Part shown: positions 30,547-36,494 of the stretch, in pieces
Position numbering within the stretch: position 1 is the stretch's first letter
How the letters are laid out: every line of letters begins with the position of its first letter
Source of the DNA: an uncultured Opitutia bacterium
GTDB lineage: Bacteria > Verrucomicrobiota > Verrucomicrobiia > Opitutales > Opitutaceae
Direction of reading: 5' to 3'
DNA: 36,494 nucleotides
Assembly (NCBI GenBank): GCA_903839035.1
Contig: CAIMAQ010000083.1
Location: 1 to 36,494 of the forward strand
The notes under the pieces: generated by a model
The model's input: only the letters and a program-made list of their open reading frames with translations
The model's database searches: none
What the model was told of the DNA's origin: nothing
Translations under genes and position numbers: made by a program

Positions 30547-32367
30547 TCACTTCGGGTTCTTACGGGCCTCGATGGCGGCCCAAATCGCCGCACTGCGCAA
30601 GCGCGCGGCTTGGACGCCGGCCGGGCCCACTCGGCTTTCGGCGAACCGGCGGTTGCGTTCGGCGTCGGGATCGCCCGCCCGTGCGGCGAGGGTAAACCAC
30701 ACCAGCGCCTCCACTTCATCGCGCGGCACGCTCTCGCCCTGGGCGTACATCATCCCGAGACCGGACTGCGCCGCGACATTGCCCTGCTCTCCCATCAGGC
30801 GCACCTCGTCGAGCGGCGAAGTCACCGCCTCGCCCTGGCCCTGCGCGTTGAGGTGCATCATCGGCAGGTACTCGCCCTCCAGCACCTTGTGCCAGAAGGC
30901 GCCCGTCGCCCGGTGCGTGGCGGCGTCGGTAAAGGTGAGCCGGTACGCGGGCATCCGGATGATCGCCGGCGGCCGGCCGGAAAAGGGATTGTGGGCAAAC
31001 AGTCCCGTCACGGCGGGATCGCCCTGGAGCAGGTGGGTGGCGACCAGGCCGTAAAGCGGCGACGCCGTGCTGCGCGTGGCCTCGATCTGCAGCGTCGCCT
31101 CGAACCGCGGATACCACGGCGCAATGTACGGGCAGATGCGGTCCACCCGCTGCGGCTGAAAGTGGTACTCGTAGGGTCGCCAGGTCACGCCGCCGTCGTT
31201 CGAACCCTCGAACTCGATGCCAAACCGCGCCGGCAACAGTCCGCCGAAGAGCGTGAAGGAATTCGCACTGTGCAATCCCCCGAAGAGAAACTTCACCGGC
31301 CGGCCCAGCTCCGTCGGAAATCCCGCCACCGCCCCGCCGCAGAACAGCACGAAGACGATCACCGTCAGCGCAAAGTGCGTCCACAGCCCGGTGCGCAGCG
31401 CGTAAAGTTTCCACGGGGCGAGCCCCGGCGCCGCCAGCTTCACCGCGCGGGCGGTGAGAACCCCCCCCAGCCGATGCAGCCGGAGTGTGGCCGCCGCCGC
31501 CGCGAGCATTTGGTCGTCGAGCAGCAACAGGCCCAGCGCGATCGAGGCCGTGTTCAGCCAGCCAAAATTATTCGTGAGCTGGATGCCCGCCTGGAACATC
31601 ACCCAGATCGCCAGCGCCACCCAGCGGCCCCGCCGCCCGCCAAACACGATCAGCGCCGGCGCCAGAAACTCCGCGGCATAGGTCAGCACCGCCTCAAACA
31701 CATGGTGGGCATGCGGCAGCTGGTGGTCGAGATAGCCGAGGATCGTCGGGAACGGGCTCGTCTCGTACAGGACGTCCATCGCCGTCAGGTCGCGCCAGCG
31801 GGGATCCCCGGAGATCACCTTCACCACGCCGTTCTCAAACATCACGCGGAAGAGCAGCCAGCGCATCATGAACAACGCGACCGGCCGCGGCGGCGACGCC
31901 GCGCCCAGGCCCGGCCGATAGCCCGCCGGTGCAAAGGGGATGCACAGCAGCGCCACCTCGAGCATCAACTGGTCCACCTGGCTCCCCGACCAGATGCTCC
32001 ACGCCGTCACGAACGACAGGTGGATCACCCAGCAGGCGGCCAGTGCCATCCGCGGCCACAGGTTCAACACCAGCGCCACGGCCACGAGCAGCCCGAGCCA
32101 CGACAGCAGCGAAATCATCCCCGCCCCCGTGCCCAGCCAGAACAGGCTCGGTGCCTGGATGAACGCCGCGAGCGTGGAGGGAAACCGCACGTGCAGGTCC
32201 GTGAAAAAATTCGCGAGCGGGATCAGCCCGTGCGGTCCGACCAGCGCCTGGCCTTCCTGCAGGATGCCCGCAAAAACCAGCACGTAGACCAGCCCGACCG
32301 CCCGCAGGACCAGCCACCGCGGCCACAGGTAGGTCGCGTCACCGCCCGCCCCGGCAAAATCCTGCAC
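30547..32367 (-). CDS. Lipase maturation factor family protein with C-terminal Sel1-like repeat
   Basis: This 606-residue membrane protein of the lipase maturation factor (LMF1) family has an N-terminal part (about residues 1-340) with eight to ten hydrophobic segments, opening YLWPRWLVLRAVGLVYVLVF. It contains MMRWLLFRVMFENGVVKVIS and HHVFEAVLTYAAEFLAPALI. The LMF domain then continues outside the membrane (EFEGSNDGGVTWRPYEYHFQ, then ICPYIAPWYPRFEATLQIEA). The last 80 residues depart from the family: EQGNVAAQSGLGMMYAQGES and DEVEALVWFTLAARAGDPDA form a Sel1-like (TPR-type) repeat. In animals LMF1 helps lipases fold in the ER; the bacterial role is not known. The gene lies next to no lipase. 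Confidence 0.88.
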   Translation of the reverse strand: MQDFAGAGGDATYLWPRWLVLRAVGLVYVLVFAGILQEGQALVGPHGLIPLANFFTDLHVRFPSTLAAFIQAPSLFWLGTGAGMISLLSWLGLLVAVALVLNLWPRMALAACWVIHLSFVTAWSIWSGSQVDQLMLEVALLCIPFAPAGYRPGLGAASPPRPVALFMMRWLLFRVMFENGVVKVISGDPRWRDLTAMDVLYETSPFPTILGYLDHQLPHAHHVFEAVLTYAAEFLAPALIVFGGRRGRWVALAIWVMFQAGIQLTNNFGWLNTASIALGLLLLDDQMLAAAAATLRLHRLGGVLTARAVKLAAPGLAPWKLYALRTGLWTHFALTVIVFVLFCGGAVAGFPTELGRPVKFLFGGLHSANSFTLFGGLLPARFGIEFEGSNDGGVTWRPYEYHFQPQRVDRICPYIAPWYPRFEATLQIEATRSTASPLYGLVATHLLQGDPAVTGLFAHNPFSGRPPAIIRMPAYRLTFTDAATHRATGAFWHKVLEGEYLPMMHLNAQGQGEAVTSPLDEVRLMGEQGNVAAQSGLGMMYAQGESVPRDEVEALVWFTLAARAGDPDAERNRRFAESRVGPAGVQAARLRSAAIWAAIEARKNPK

Positions 32368-32547
32368 TAGCCGCCACGTTTTCCGGAGCAGGCCCGGCGG
32401 CGAATTTTCGCCGCCGGCCTCCGGGGGACTCGGGGGCGCAGCCGGCTGCAGCTTGGATTGGGGCGGGGTAATGCCCCGACGCTCGCGAAACTTACCCGCG
32501 AGTCAGGCCAAAAATGGGCGAGGGCCGCGGCGGCGCGCCGTGCCGCG
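32368..32547. repeat. Intergenic GC hairpins
   Basis: A long hairpin at 32391-32419 (GGCGGCGAA paired with TTCGCCGCC, extended by GGCC ends, one bulged C) and a small one at about 32466-32480 (CGGGG with CCCCG) lie between two minus-strand genes. No T-run follows on either strand. They may end the transcript of the gene at 32548 or be dispersed repeats. Confidence 0.5.
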
Positions 32548-32838
32548 TTACGCGTTCAGCCCGGCCGTGACCGCGTACAGCGCGGACGTGGCGGCATGTT
32601 TCGCCTCAAGCTGGCTGGGTTCGTGGCCGTCCTGCAGGACCCGGCCGCGGGCGCTGACGATGGCCCACCGCCAGGTGCCGGGCTCTTGCTGTTCGATCAG
32701 CGCAAAACTTTTCGTCGCGGGATCACAGTCCACCTCCAGGGTCGCCAGCGAGTAGCGGCAGCATTCCGCGAAGGACGACGCCTCCGCCCCCGAGGAGACC
32801 GTTTCGAAACAACGCCAGTGGGGAATGAGCAGGGACAT
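32548..32838 (-). CDS. Small hypothetical protein
   Basis: This 96-residue protein, MSLLIPHWRCFETVSSGAEA to YAVTAGLNA, is soluble and predicted mixed alpha/beta. The stretch SFALIEQQEPGTWRWAIVS followed by RGRVLQDGHEPSQLEAKHAA resembles small conserved proteins in which a WRW strand precedes a helix, but I cannot name a family. It follows the PhyH gene at 32926 on the same strand by 87 bases. Amino acid composition and codon use look genuine. Confidence 0.62.
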   Translation of the reverse strand: MSLLIPHWRCFETVSSGAEASSFAECCRYSLATLEVDCDPATKSFALIEQQEPGTWRWAIVSARGRVLQDGHEPSQLEAKHAATSALYAVTAGLNA

Positions 32839-32925
32839 GGTCGCGGAAGTGAACCGCGGCTGAAGATAGCCCCGCGGCGCATCCGGAGCTATGGGGTCTT
32901 GCCCGCGTCCCGCCGCGGGCGGGAC

Positions 32926-33774
32926 TCACCCCCACCGTTGCTCGGGCGGATCGAAGACGAAGCCGTGGAAGAGCTTGCGCTGCGCCTTCGACAGCGAGCG
33001 GTTGTAGAAGTCCTTGCTGTAGTTCCAGTGCCCCTGGGCGCCAACCATCCACGGATGCTCGTAAGCGTAGTACAGCATCGTGCGGCGGTGCGCCGGCGAG
33101 GCGAACGGCGCGGCCGCGTGCCAGAGCGCGTTGTGAAAGAGGATCGCGCTGCCCGCGGGCGCGCAGACCTGCACGGAACCGGGATGGGTGTGCTGGGCCT
33201 CGAGGTCGCGGAGCGAGGGGACATGCCTGGCCTTGTGGCTGCACGGCACGACCGTGAGGTTGCCGTTCCCCGGCTGCGTCATGTCCGTGAGATAATAGCC
33301 GACCTTGAGCTGCAGCAGCGGGATCGGCCAGCCGAAGCCCCGGTAGCCCTGGTCATTGCCGTCAATGTGCCAGCCGCCCTTGCGCGCCATCAGCTCGCTT
33401 CCGTGCTCGAGGATGGCGTCCGACGCGTGGTAATGCGGCATCGGGTTGATCAGCGCCTTCACGTACGGCATGAGCGGCGCCCAGTCCATCAGTTCCAGGA
33501 ACAGCGGGTCGTCCTCGAGGATGTAGAGCAGCCGCGTGCTTTTTTCGCCGTTGATGAGCGTGAGGCGGGCCTCGTCCGGATTGACCGCCACCTTCGCGCG
33601 GCGGCGGGCAATCGCCCCGTCCAACGCGGCCAGCAGGCGCGCCACGTGGGCGGGCTGCAGGAAATTCTCGAGCACCAGGTAACCGGTGTTATCGAAGGTG
33701 AACCGCTCCGCGTCGGTCGGTCCGGCATGAGCCGGGGCGCTGGCGGAAGCATCGAGGGTCGCAGTCTGGGTCAT
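32926..33774 (-). CDS. Phytanoyl-CoA dioxygenase (PhyH) family protein 2
   Basis: This 282-residue Fe(II)/2-oxoglutarate oxygenase of the PhyH family has the iron triad His136, Asp138 (GGWHIDGNDQ) and His219 (FHNALWHAA), with Arg229/230 for 2-oxoglutarate. The family loop TVVPCSHKARHVP and the start region DAERFTFDNTGYLVLENFLQ are clear. A 20-residue Ala/Ser-rich leader precedes the domain. Upstream the region is gene-poor; downstream on the same strand is the small gene at 32838. The substrate is unknown; the two PhyH genes here differ in length of leader and in the sequences around the metal site. Confidence 0.9.
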   Translation of the reverse strand: MTQTATLDASASAPAHAGPTDAERFTFDNTGYLVLENFLQPAHVARLLAALDGAIARRRAKVAVNPDEARLTLINGEKSTRLLYILEDDPLFLELMDWAPLMPYVKALINPMPHYHASDAILEHGSELMARKGGWHIDGNDQGYRGFGWPIPLLQLKVGYYLTDMTQPGNGNLTVVPCSHKARHVPSLRDLEAQHTHPGSVQVCAPAGSAILFHNALWHAAAPFASPAHRRTMLYYAYEHPWMVGAQGHWNYSKDFYNRSLSKAQRKLFHGFVFDPPEQRWG

Positions 33775-34391
33775 GGGGAAAGAGGGTTCGGCGCGAAGAT
33801 GCCCGGGGCGCCCTCCAGCGCAAAGCTTTTGGGGCGCCTAAACGCCAAACAACGCGACGTTCGACAGCCCCACCACCACCCGGCTCAGTCCGGAACCCGG
33901 CTGGCCACGCATCAGCTTGCAGTCACTCGCCAGGCCCTCGCCGGTGACCATGCCGGCGCGCGCCCCCCGCCATCGCGTATGTGGCGAGGCCGGACGGATC
34001 GTCATCCGCCACCCTGTGAACACCACCGGACCCATCATCCGGAAAACCCGCACGAAGATATTACCGGGTTGGGTTGGGGGCTTGGATGACGTCAAGCGGC
34101 ACGGCAGTTTGTTTGCCCAGCCGGGATCACCCACATCCGTCAATTATTCCATCCCGCCGAAAAGATCTCAGGTCTTTTTCGCTGAGTAAAATCGGCGCCG
34201 GTCCAGACGCTCACCCGGATGCACCCAAATACCCGTGAATGCATCCGACCCATCCCAGGCCCCCAGGATGTCCCGGCGAAAACCACGCGCCGGGATCAGG
34301 TTGTCCCGCTTCCACCGCAAGGCCCGCGATCAATGCCGTCGCGACAGGGCCGGGCCGGCCGGTTGCACCGGGAATAGGCGCGGGACTAAAC
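33775..34391. other. Gene-poor stretch
   Basis: I see no convincing gene. A 101-codon minus-strand frame (33838-34143) is open but has unusual composition and no recognisable domain. Inverted repeats are present: CGGATGCA and TGCATCCG (34213-34244), and AAAAGATCTCAGGTCTTTTT near 34162-34182. The pseudopilin gene ends at 34392 on the minus strand, so the latter could lie downstream of it as a terminator, though about 210 bases away. Confidence 0.4.
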
Positions 34392-34748
34392 TTATGGCGA
34401 GTAGGTTATCGTTCGCGCGCCCCCGACCCCATTGATCGTAATGGCTTCTCCTGCCGTGAAGTACCGGGGGTAAGTTTCAGCCGCAACAATTTCGAGATTC
34501 TTCACATAGGCATGACTGCCCGCCAAGTCATCCAAGGAGACGCAGGTATACCCCAACTCCAAGAAATACTGCTGTGACGCATTCGCCAGCTGCCGCGCGT
34601 TGTTAATCACGGCTGTATCCTGTGATATTTGTCGCAGTTTGATAAAACGCGGCACGGCAATCGCCGTCAGCATACCGATCAGCACGACCACAACCATGAT
34701 TTCAACTAATGTAAAACCTTGGTTAAAAGGCACTTTGTAGTTTTTCAT
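34392..34748 (-). CDS. Type IV pilin-like / type II secretion pseudopilin
   Basis: This 118-residue prepilin has a 10-residue leader MKNYKVPFNQ, a cleavage glycine (G11), and the mature start FTLVEIMVVVVLIGMLTAIA with Glu at position 5 (E16). The hydrophobic helix runs about residues 12-34. The globular part is short (IKLRQISQDTAVINNARQLA, QYFLELGYTCVSLDDLAGS). It would be cut by the prepilin peptidase and built into a pilus or pseudopilus. A strong Shine-Dalgarno-like AAGAGGAG lies just before the ATG, unusual for this window. The upstream 120 bases are very AT-rich. No other pilus gene is near, so the gene is orphaned. Confidence 0.88.
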   Translation of the reverse strand: MKNYKVPFNQGFTLVEIMVVVVLIGMLTAIAVPRFIKLRQISQDTAVINNARQLANASQQYFLELGYTCVSLDDLAGSHAYVKNLEIVAAETYPRYFTAGEAITINGVGGARTITYSP

Positions 34749-35223
34749 ACTCCTCTTGGAAAGGGTCAGGAGGCGGCACCGTCAAATTCAAATATATACT
34801 ATGTGTGTAGATAGTTATCGTATCATGCCCTATATAACTTTATAATTGTTATAATATATTCGATAAACTTTCCTTCCTCTCCGCCCGAATGGCCGGCCCG
34901 ACGGATCCATGGCCGCCGTGCCGCAAGCCAGCCTTCGTATTGTTACCTCCTTGCCTTCACGCTTTTGTAAAAGTCTCACACCCGAAATGGCGATTGGTGG
35001 TGTTCCACCCCATCATACGAGCCTTTTCCCCCGTTCCGAGGCAGGGAAAGCCCGGTGTATCGCCGCCTTCCCCGCAGGCTTCCCTAGAATTCTGGGATAT
35101 CGGGTCTAAATTGGCCCAAGATTGTCCTTTGCGAGAACGCGGCGGCGAACCCAGAAGTTCTCCCGCCCAGAGGGAAAACGCCGCTTTTGGACATGGCCGT
35201 CCCAACTTGGGAAAGCTCTGAGA
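34749..35223. promoter_or_regulatory. AT-rich upstream region of the pseudopilin and flank
   Basis: From about 34785 to 34875 the sequence is strongly AT-rich (runs such as TATAACTTTATAATTG), in sharp contrast to its surroundings. It lies directly upstream of the pseudopilin and probably holds its promoter, but no single hexamer pair stands out. From 34880 to 35223 I see no gene. Confidence 0.45.
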
Positions 35224-35254
35224 TGGTGCCCGAGGGGGGACTCGAACCCCCACG
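35224..35254 (-). tRNA. 3' fragment of a tRNA gene (Leu-like), not a full gene
   Basis: On the minus strand, GGGGGTTCGAGTCCCCC (T-arm, 35251-35235) is followed by CTCGGGCACCA (acceptor 3' strand with discriminator base and encoded CCA). The acceptor CTCGGGC fits many leucine tRNAs. The matching 5' strand GCCCGAG is not found in the 1,000 bases upstream on that strand, and no anticodon arm can be folded, so only the 3' end is present. Such fragments are typical of attachment sites left when an element integrates into a tRNA gene. Confidence 0.65.
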
Positions 35255-35783
35255 CTTTTAGGCACAGGCTCCGTTGCGCCCATGCGATGATACCGACTTC
35301 ACGATTGGGGAGTGCTCTAACTTGTTCAGTCCGACGTAGGTCTCTCTTGGATGAGGAGCCCTTATCTGAGCACCCTCGCGGATAAGCATCAATAAAGGCA
35401 GCGAGAAAGCCCCAAAACACCGCGGAAACCGTGGCCGTTTGCGGCTATTTCGCGATTATTGTGGTATGGCTATCTTTGTCGGCGCGTGATGCGAGATGGC
35501 TTTTGTGTAGAAGGCTATACCACGGGCATTGAAATAGAGCCAAGGTACGTGGACTACGGCTATTTTGCCCCGGATTCCTTCCACGCACGCGACTTTTACT
35601 TTCCAGCCGGCCTTTGATCCTACCGCACTTCCGGTAGTTTTCTGCGGTGCGGATGCTCTAATGACATGCAACCGTGGGGATAACCGCCACAAAACATGTC
35701 TGCCGGTGGGATACAAGCAGCACGCCCTGCCAACCGCTCGGTAATTGGCTTCCACGATTTCGAACACAACCAATCCTACTGCA
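35255..35783. other. AT-richer stretch without a clear gene
   Basis: The base composition and codon wording change here from the GC-rich style of the rest of the window. A 42-codon frame on the plus strand (35489-35617) reads IEPRYVDYGYFAPDSF and could be a gene remnant. A minus-strand frame (35456-35953) overlaps the McrB-like gene for a third of its length and has no known domain. I would not call either a gene. Confidence 0.45.
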
Positions 35784-36335
35784 ATGGCCAATAACCTATC
35801 CAGTGAATGTCTCGCAGTCCTGAAGCGTCTGAGAGAGAACAAGAACGTCTTGCTCTCCGGGGCTCCAGGGACAGGGAAATCACGACTATTGGGTGAAGTC
35901 GCGTTGGCGTTCTCGAAAGGTGCTTTACAGGGCGTAGGAAGTGCCCCGCCCACACATGTTCCAGGAGCGGCAGTACCGATTCCCGCAAAACCACCTGCAG
36001 CCGATGCGGAACTACTGGCGGCAATACCAGCCCCAACAAAATCAGACCGTCACGTATTTCGCACAGTGTTTCATCAAAACTCGAAGCATCGTGACTTCAC
36101 TACTGGAATGTTGCCGGATCCGAAACGAGCGGCAGGTAGCCCAGACTTCTTTGTTACCGAAGGGCCCTTGTACAAGGGCTGTGAACATGCAAAGAAAGTA
36201 CAAGGAGCGACACTGATTGTCATCGATGAGATCAACCGAGGGCCAGCGGTGCAGGTTTTCGGGGGTGCCACCAAGTCATCGCGATGCCCCACTGCGCCAT
36301 GGCGCACGCCGGATCCCGCCGGGCCACCTCCGTAA
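35784..36335 (+). CDS. McrB-like AAA+ ATPase, truncated
   Basis: From an ATG at 35784, this protein begins MANNLSSECLAVLKRLRENK and has Walker A GAPGTGKS (residues 26-33) and Walker B TLIVIDEINRG, the form seen in McrB-type AAA+ GTPases/ATPases of modification-dependent restriction. A Pro/Ala-rich stretch (about 55-85) links them, and NSKHRDFTTGMLPDP lies before Walker B as in this family. Right after PAVQVFGG the family sequence stops (about 36266); the remaining 22 codons run antisense to a TPR gene and are not McrB. Sensor 1, the arginine finger and the C-terminal part are missing, so it is probably non-functional or cut by an assembly join. Its codon use is less GC-rich than that of the neighbours. 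Confidence 0.75.
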   Translation: MANNLSSECLAVLKRLRENKNVLLSGAPGTGKSRLLGEVALAFSKGALQGVGSAPPTHVPGAAVPIPAKPPAADAELLAAIPAPTKSDRHVFRTVFHQNSKHRDFTTGMLPDPKRAAGSPDFFVTEGPLYKGCEHAKKVQGATLIVIDEINRGPAVQVFGGATKSSRCPTAPWRTPDPAGPPP

Positions 36336-36494
36336 ACACCCGGCGCGATTCCTCGTAGAAAAAGGAGTGCAGCAGCGCGACGCCGCGGGAGAATTCCGCC
36401 TGGACCTCCGGCGCGCAGGTGACGGGAAAATTTACGGAGCCCGCGGAGCGCAGGTCGCCCGGCTCGGGAAACGCGGCCGGCGTGGCGCCCCGGC
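36262..36494 (-). CDS. TPR-repeat protein, internal fragment, cut at left and by the window edge
   Basis: The minus strand is open from the right edge to about 36262 and reads FPEPGDLRSAGSVNFPVTC, then FSRGVALLHSFFYEESRRVF and DPACAMAQWGIAMTWWHP. This is the first TPR-like unit of a known type of exported TPR protein, in which a similar HSFxYEEAxxxF and CAMAxWGxAMxxWHP occur near the N-terminus. The reading frame leaves the family right after WWHP, where McrB-like sequence begins on the other strand. The rest of this gene is not in the window to the left. The start codon lies beyond the right edge. Confidence 0.75.

Noticed and set aside
30433-32370. 645-codon open frame on the plus strand
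   Set aside because: It is Arg/His/Gln-rich and runs antisense to the lipase maturation factor gene along its whole length; an effect of high GC at codon position three.
33838-34143. 101-codon minus-strand frame
   Set aside because: No recognisable domain, unusual composition and no supporting start signal; kept as gene-poor sequence.
35224-35330. Complete tRNA gene or tmRNA end
   Set aside because: The 3' end is tRNA-like, but no 5' acceptor strand or anticodon arm can be found, and the acceptor does not match a tmRNA.
35456-35953. 165-codon minus-strand frame
   Set aside because: Its first third is antisense to the Walker A region of the McrB-like gene and the rest has no known family; possible but not supported.

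Overview
The window is GC-rich (only the right end from about 34,750 is AT-richer) and densely coded on both strands. It looks like a chromosome segment of a Gram-negative, LPS-making bacterium: it has a TonB-dependent receptor, a CMP-Kdo synthetase, a peptidase M32 and a pseudopilin. The mix of gene families, the spacing and the many palindromic intergenic repeats resemble Verrucomicrobiota of the Opitutaceae type. That placement is inference; no rRNA or marker phylogeny is available.

Left part (1-9,640): A TonB-dependent receptor runs off the left edge and is preceded on the same strand by a clear thiamine pyrophosphate riboswitch, so it is probably an outer-membrane importer of thiamine or a precursor. 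Upstream lie a composite palindrome and two tandem copies of an sRNA-like unit, each ending in a strong hairpin, with a candidate promoter and operator at 2,052-2,085. Then come a SIMPL-domain protein, a lysine 2,3-aminomutase-like radical SAM enzyme, carA, a large six-hairpin glycosidase-like protein, a membrane-anchored hypothetical, kdsB and an HPr protein.

Middle (9,640-21,400): tatD and an M32 carboxypeptidase form one minus-strand pair. Next are an acyltransferase-3 protein, a minus-strand cluster (ArsC/Spx-like protein, membrane protein, small protein, DUF4097-like exported protein), an ABC ATPase overlapping a CaCA-type exchanger, two convergent URO-D superfamily proteins, a small hypothetical, and a dienelactone hydrolase pseudogene.

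Right part (21,400-34,750): an HrpA-type DEAH helicase carrying two repeat-derived in-frame insertions, a membrane protein, a GltP-type symporter overlapping a MobA-like nucleotidyltransferase, two phytanoyl-CoA dioxygenase-family proteins, an SH3-like exported protein next to a Coa1-like protein, a lipase maturation factor fused to a Sel1-like repeat, and a pseudopilin.

Right end (34,750-36,494): AT-richer, with a 3' tRNA fragment (a possible attachment-site scar), a McrB-like AAA+ ATPase cut off just after Walker B, and an abrupt junction to the N-terminal part of a TPR protein that leaves the window. This end looks like the edge of a horizontally acquired island or an assembly join. The recurrent theme of the window is dispersed palindromic repeats, at least three of which have entered coding sequence in frame (tatD once, hrpA twice).
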